A stretch of DNA of 64,000 bases, taken from Methylobacter psychrophilus (GTDB taxonomy: Bacteria; Pseudomonadota; Gammaproteobacteria; Methylococcales; Methylomonadaceae). The number at the start of each line of letters is the position of its first letter. Position 1 is the first letter of the stretch. Under the pieces are notes generated by a model, which saw only the letters and a program-made list of their open reading frames with translations, searched no databases and was not told where the DNA came from. A program made the position numbers and the translations under genes. Of this stretch, positions 62,386-64,000 are shown in pieces. The DNA is taken from NCBI RefSeq assembly GCF_025583945.1, contig NZ_JAOEGU010000011.1, positions 47,078 through 111,077 on the forward strand. Direction: 5' to 3'.

Positions 62386-62874
62386 TTATTTAATCTCAAT
62401 ATTTTTGCGTTTGCTTTTTTCTGTTTTGGGAATAGTAATAATCAGTATGCCGTCTTTAAAAGCGGCTTTTGCATTGTTATCATCAACATTATCAGGTAAG
62501 GAGACCGTGCGTTGAAATTCACCCCGCGTTATCTCGCGGCGAAAATATTTACCTTTTTCCTCTTCCTTTTTTTCCTCTTTGGTAGAGGTTCTAATAGTAA
62601 GTGTCTGATTATTTATGGTTACATCCAGATCTTCTTTTTTAACGCCGGGTAGTGCTGCCTGAACTTCTATTTCATTATCATGATCAAGAATATCAATTTT
62701 TGGAAAGCCTCTGTCAAATCCGGTAGGCAAATTAAAATCTAACAGGCGGGGCCATCTGCGCGACAGAAAATCATCAAAAAAATTATCGAATTCATCAAAT
62801 GAAAGCAAGTTCCCGGAAGGTGTACGGGGCATTACTTCAGTTTTTTGAGTGGTATCTTTTTCTTTAGTGTTCAT
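62386..62874 (-). CDS. Hsp20/alpha-crystallin small heat-shock protein
   Basis: A 162-residue soluble Hsp20: DNEIEVQAALPGVKKEDLDV and a C-terminal DGILIITIPKTEKSKRKNIE, with the alpha-crystallin core between. It holds unfolding proteins without ATP. GGAG precedes ATG 62874 by seven bases. It is followed by the membrane-anchored Hsp20, which probably arose by duplication. Confidence 0.93.
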   Translation of the reverse strand: MNTKEKDTTQKTEVMPRTPSGNLLSFDEFDNFFDDFLSRRWPRLLDFNLPTGFDRGFPKIDILDHDNEIEVQAALPGVKKEDLDVTINNQTLTIRTSTKEEKKEEEKGKYFRREITRGEFQRTVSLPDNVDDNNAKAAFKDGILIITIPKTEKSKRKNIEIK

Positions 62875-62973
62875 AACATTCTCCAGGGACTATTTTAATT
62901 TTTATTAAATATCCGAGTTAAGCATGTTAACGGGCTTTGATGTTTAACCGCTGTCTTTTCTTTATTTTCTTTA

Positions 62974-63159
62974 CTATAGTAAAAATTCTTGCTCTGCCTC
63001 AAGCCAGTCCTCAAGTTCGTGACCTGGTTCAAAACCTCTACTTTCGGCCCGGTAATAGGCAAGCTCGGCAATCTTCGCATCACGATCTGGAAGAAATATG
63101 GTATCGCCGGATGCTTCGGAAACTGAATTTACTTTGTTTTTAGTTTTTAACGACATCAT
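62974..63159 (-). CDS. DUF2934 protein
   Basis: A 61-residue protein whose second half (IAELAYYRAESRGFEPGHEL, then EDWLEAEQEF) is the DUF2934 motif, a short helical domain common near stress genes in proteobacteria. Function unknown. AAGAGGTGA precedes the double ATG. Confidence 0.85.
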   Translation of the reverse strand: MMSLKTKNKVNSVSEASGDTIFLPDRDAKIAELAYYRAESRGFEPGHELEDWLEAEQEFLL

Positions 63160-63621
63160 TCACCTCTTCTTTGATAAACTAATTGGAAGTCAGCTTTTAA
63201 CGGCCGATAAAATATAATATGAGCCGTAAGTCCTGAATAAATCAAAAAAAAATGAGTATTTACTTTAAAACTTCGAGTATTCGGCAGCATTAACTCTTAA
63301 TGTTGCTTGAGTAATTAAATTTGCCCACGATAGTAGATTGATGGCTCGGTACAGCCCTATCAATGAGTTCACTGATAGTTATCTGAATTTAATTTTGATA
63401 GATAAAGTATTCCAATTATTTGATTTACGCAGGTTAAAGTATAAGATTTTAAATGAAAAAACAATACGTATAAATACCTACATTAACTAACTTAAAAAAT
63501 CAGTTGTTTTGGTATGTTGGTTACTGTTTAACCTGTTGAAAAATAAATAAATTATGATAGTCTCAATCTGGCTGAGGGCGATGGCATCTTGTAAAAATGT
63601 TAACGGTGATTATTCTAAAGG
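63160..63621. other. Upstream flank of the rrn promoter
   Basis: About 460 very AT-rich bases with no gene. They may contain Fis-type or UP-element sites for the rrn promoters, but I cannot assign one. Confidence 0.4.
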
Positions 63622-63643
63622 CTAAAAAAATGAGCCAAAGCGG

Positions 63644-63671
63644 TTGACAAGTTGTTCAGGTAGGCTATAAT
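63644..63671 (+). promoter_or_regulatory. rrn promoter P1
   Basis: TTGACA (63644-63649), 16-base spacer, TATAAT (63666-63671): a full consensus pair. An A/T-rich stretch just upstream could be an UP element. The discriminator GGCCGGC is GC-rich, as in stringently controlled rRNA promoters. Confidence 0.85.
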
Positions 63672-63740
63672 GGCCGGCTTCTTCGGGGTAACGTAGTTTG
63701 ACCCTGCAGCAGGACAGCAACACGCAATGTCGACAAGGGG

Positions 63741-63768
63741 TTGACAAACCGAATCCGCTCTGTATAAT
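63741..63768 (+). promoter_or_regulatory. rrn promoter P2
   Basis: TTGACA (63741-63746), 16-base spacer, TATAAT (63763-63768), again consensus, 97 bases after P1. The discriminator TGCCGGAC is GC-rich. Confidence 0.85.
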
Positions 63769-63781
63769 TGCCGGACTCAAC

Positions 63782-63810
63782 GGTGCTGCGGCACCAACGC
63801 TCTTTAACAA
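63782..63810 (+). promoter_or_regulatory. rrn leader boxB/boxA antitermination signal
   Basis: Hairpin GGTGC-TGCG-GCACC (63782-63795) followed by GCTCTTTAACAA (63799-63810), the boxA sequence for Nus-dependent rRNA antitermination, in the usual order. Confidence 0.8.
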
Positions 63811-63966
63811 CTTGATCAAAATAATTTGTGTGGGTACTTGTGGTGATTGTTAGGCTGTTAAAAAATAATCGACACAGGAACAACACATTAAGAAGTAATT
63901 TTTAACGTTTAGTTTTGTAGTCGAGCCAAGATTGGCTACTCATCTTATTGAGTGGCAAACTGATTT

Positions 63967-64000
63967 AAACTGAAGAGTTTGATCATGGCTCAGATTGAAC
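63967..64000 (+). rRNA. 16S ribosomal RNA (5' end only)
   Basis: Starts AAACTGAAGAGTTTGATCAT and continues GGCTCAGATTGAAC, the universal 16S 5' end. It is cut by the right edge of the window. Confidence 0.97.

Noticed and set aside
1..64000. CRISPR array or tRNA genes
   Set aside because: No regularly spaced direct repeats with unique spacers and no tRNA-like cloverleaf or T-loop sequence was noticed in the gaps. The only tandem repeats are coding.

Overview
The window reads as a chromosomal segment of a gammaproteobacterium. The housekeeping genes (glnE, ilvE, waaF/waaC, pyrE, hemW, mlaC) are of gammaproteobacterial type. The copper genes, SmbP-like protein and short palindromic repeats would suit a methanotroph of the Methylococcales, but no methane-oxidation gene is visible, so that placement is inference. 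The right end (63967 onward) is the first 34 bases of a 16S rRNA gene, preceded by a tandem rrn promoter and an antitermination leader.

Left third (1-23255, minus strand): an extracellular contractile injection system (eCIS, of the Afp/PVC/MAC type). In transcription order it encodes a DUF4255 terminator/cap protein, one sheath protein with a helical insertion, two tube proteins, a DUF5908 small protein, a LysM/gp53-like hub protein, a VgrG-like spike, a PAAR tip, a gp25-like protein, two very large baseplate proteins, a 1393-residue protein of unknown function with Ig-like domains, a tape-measure protein with internal repeats, and the start of a large modular protein that runs off the left edge and is a candidate cargo carrier. 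No capsid, terminase, portal, integrase or lysis gene is present, so this is not a prophage. The AAA+ ATPase expected in such clusters is not in the window.

Middle (23533-36140): an orphan ATP-grasp-like gene, then a metal-handling locus. It holds a small membrane protein behind a sigma-54-type promoter with a perfect upstream palindrome, a stand-alone metal-binding protein, an HMA_2-like protein, a Cu(I)-type P1B ATPase, a UreH/DsbD-like membrane protein, an EcsC-family protein, and two paralogous one-TM proteins that bracket the set. A DUF2780 protein, a DUF6524 protein, a Ca2+/H+ antiporter-like protein and a thioredoxin-fold/DsbD-like fusion follow.

From 36152 to 41902 lies a YtcA-MdtN-MdtO-like set with a divergent TolC-family lipoprotein (tripartite efflux). 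glnE, ilvE, waaF (with an in-frame repeat-derived insertion) and waaC follow. Then come a probable conflict-system gene (HD + HSP90-type ATPase, 861 aa) and an RlmN/Cfr-family radical SAM methylase, separated by palindromic repeats.

The right part (52806-63159, minus strand) has pyrE, hemW, a repeat-bearing SmbP-like protein, an L,D-transpeptidase, an rtcB-archease pair, a 27-residue membrane peptide, a small cytochrome c, an HtpX-like protease, mlaC, two Hsp20 proteins (one membrane-anchored) and a DUF2934 protein. No CRISPR array, tRNA gene or transposase gene was seen.
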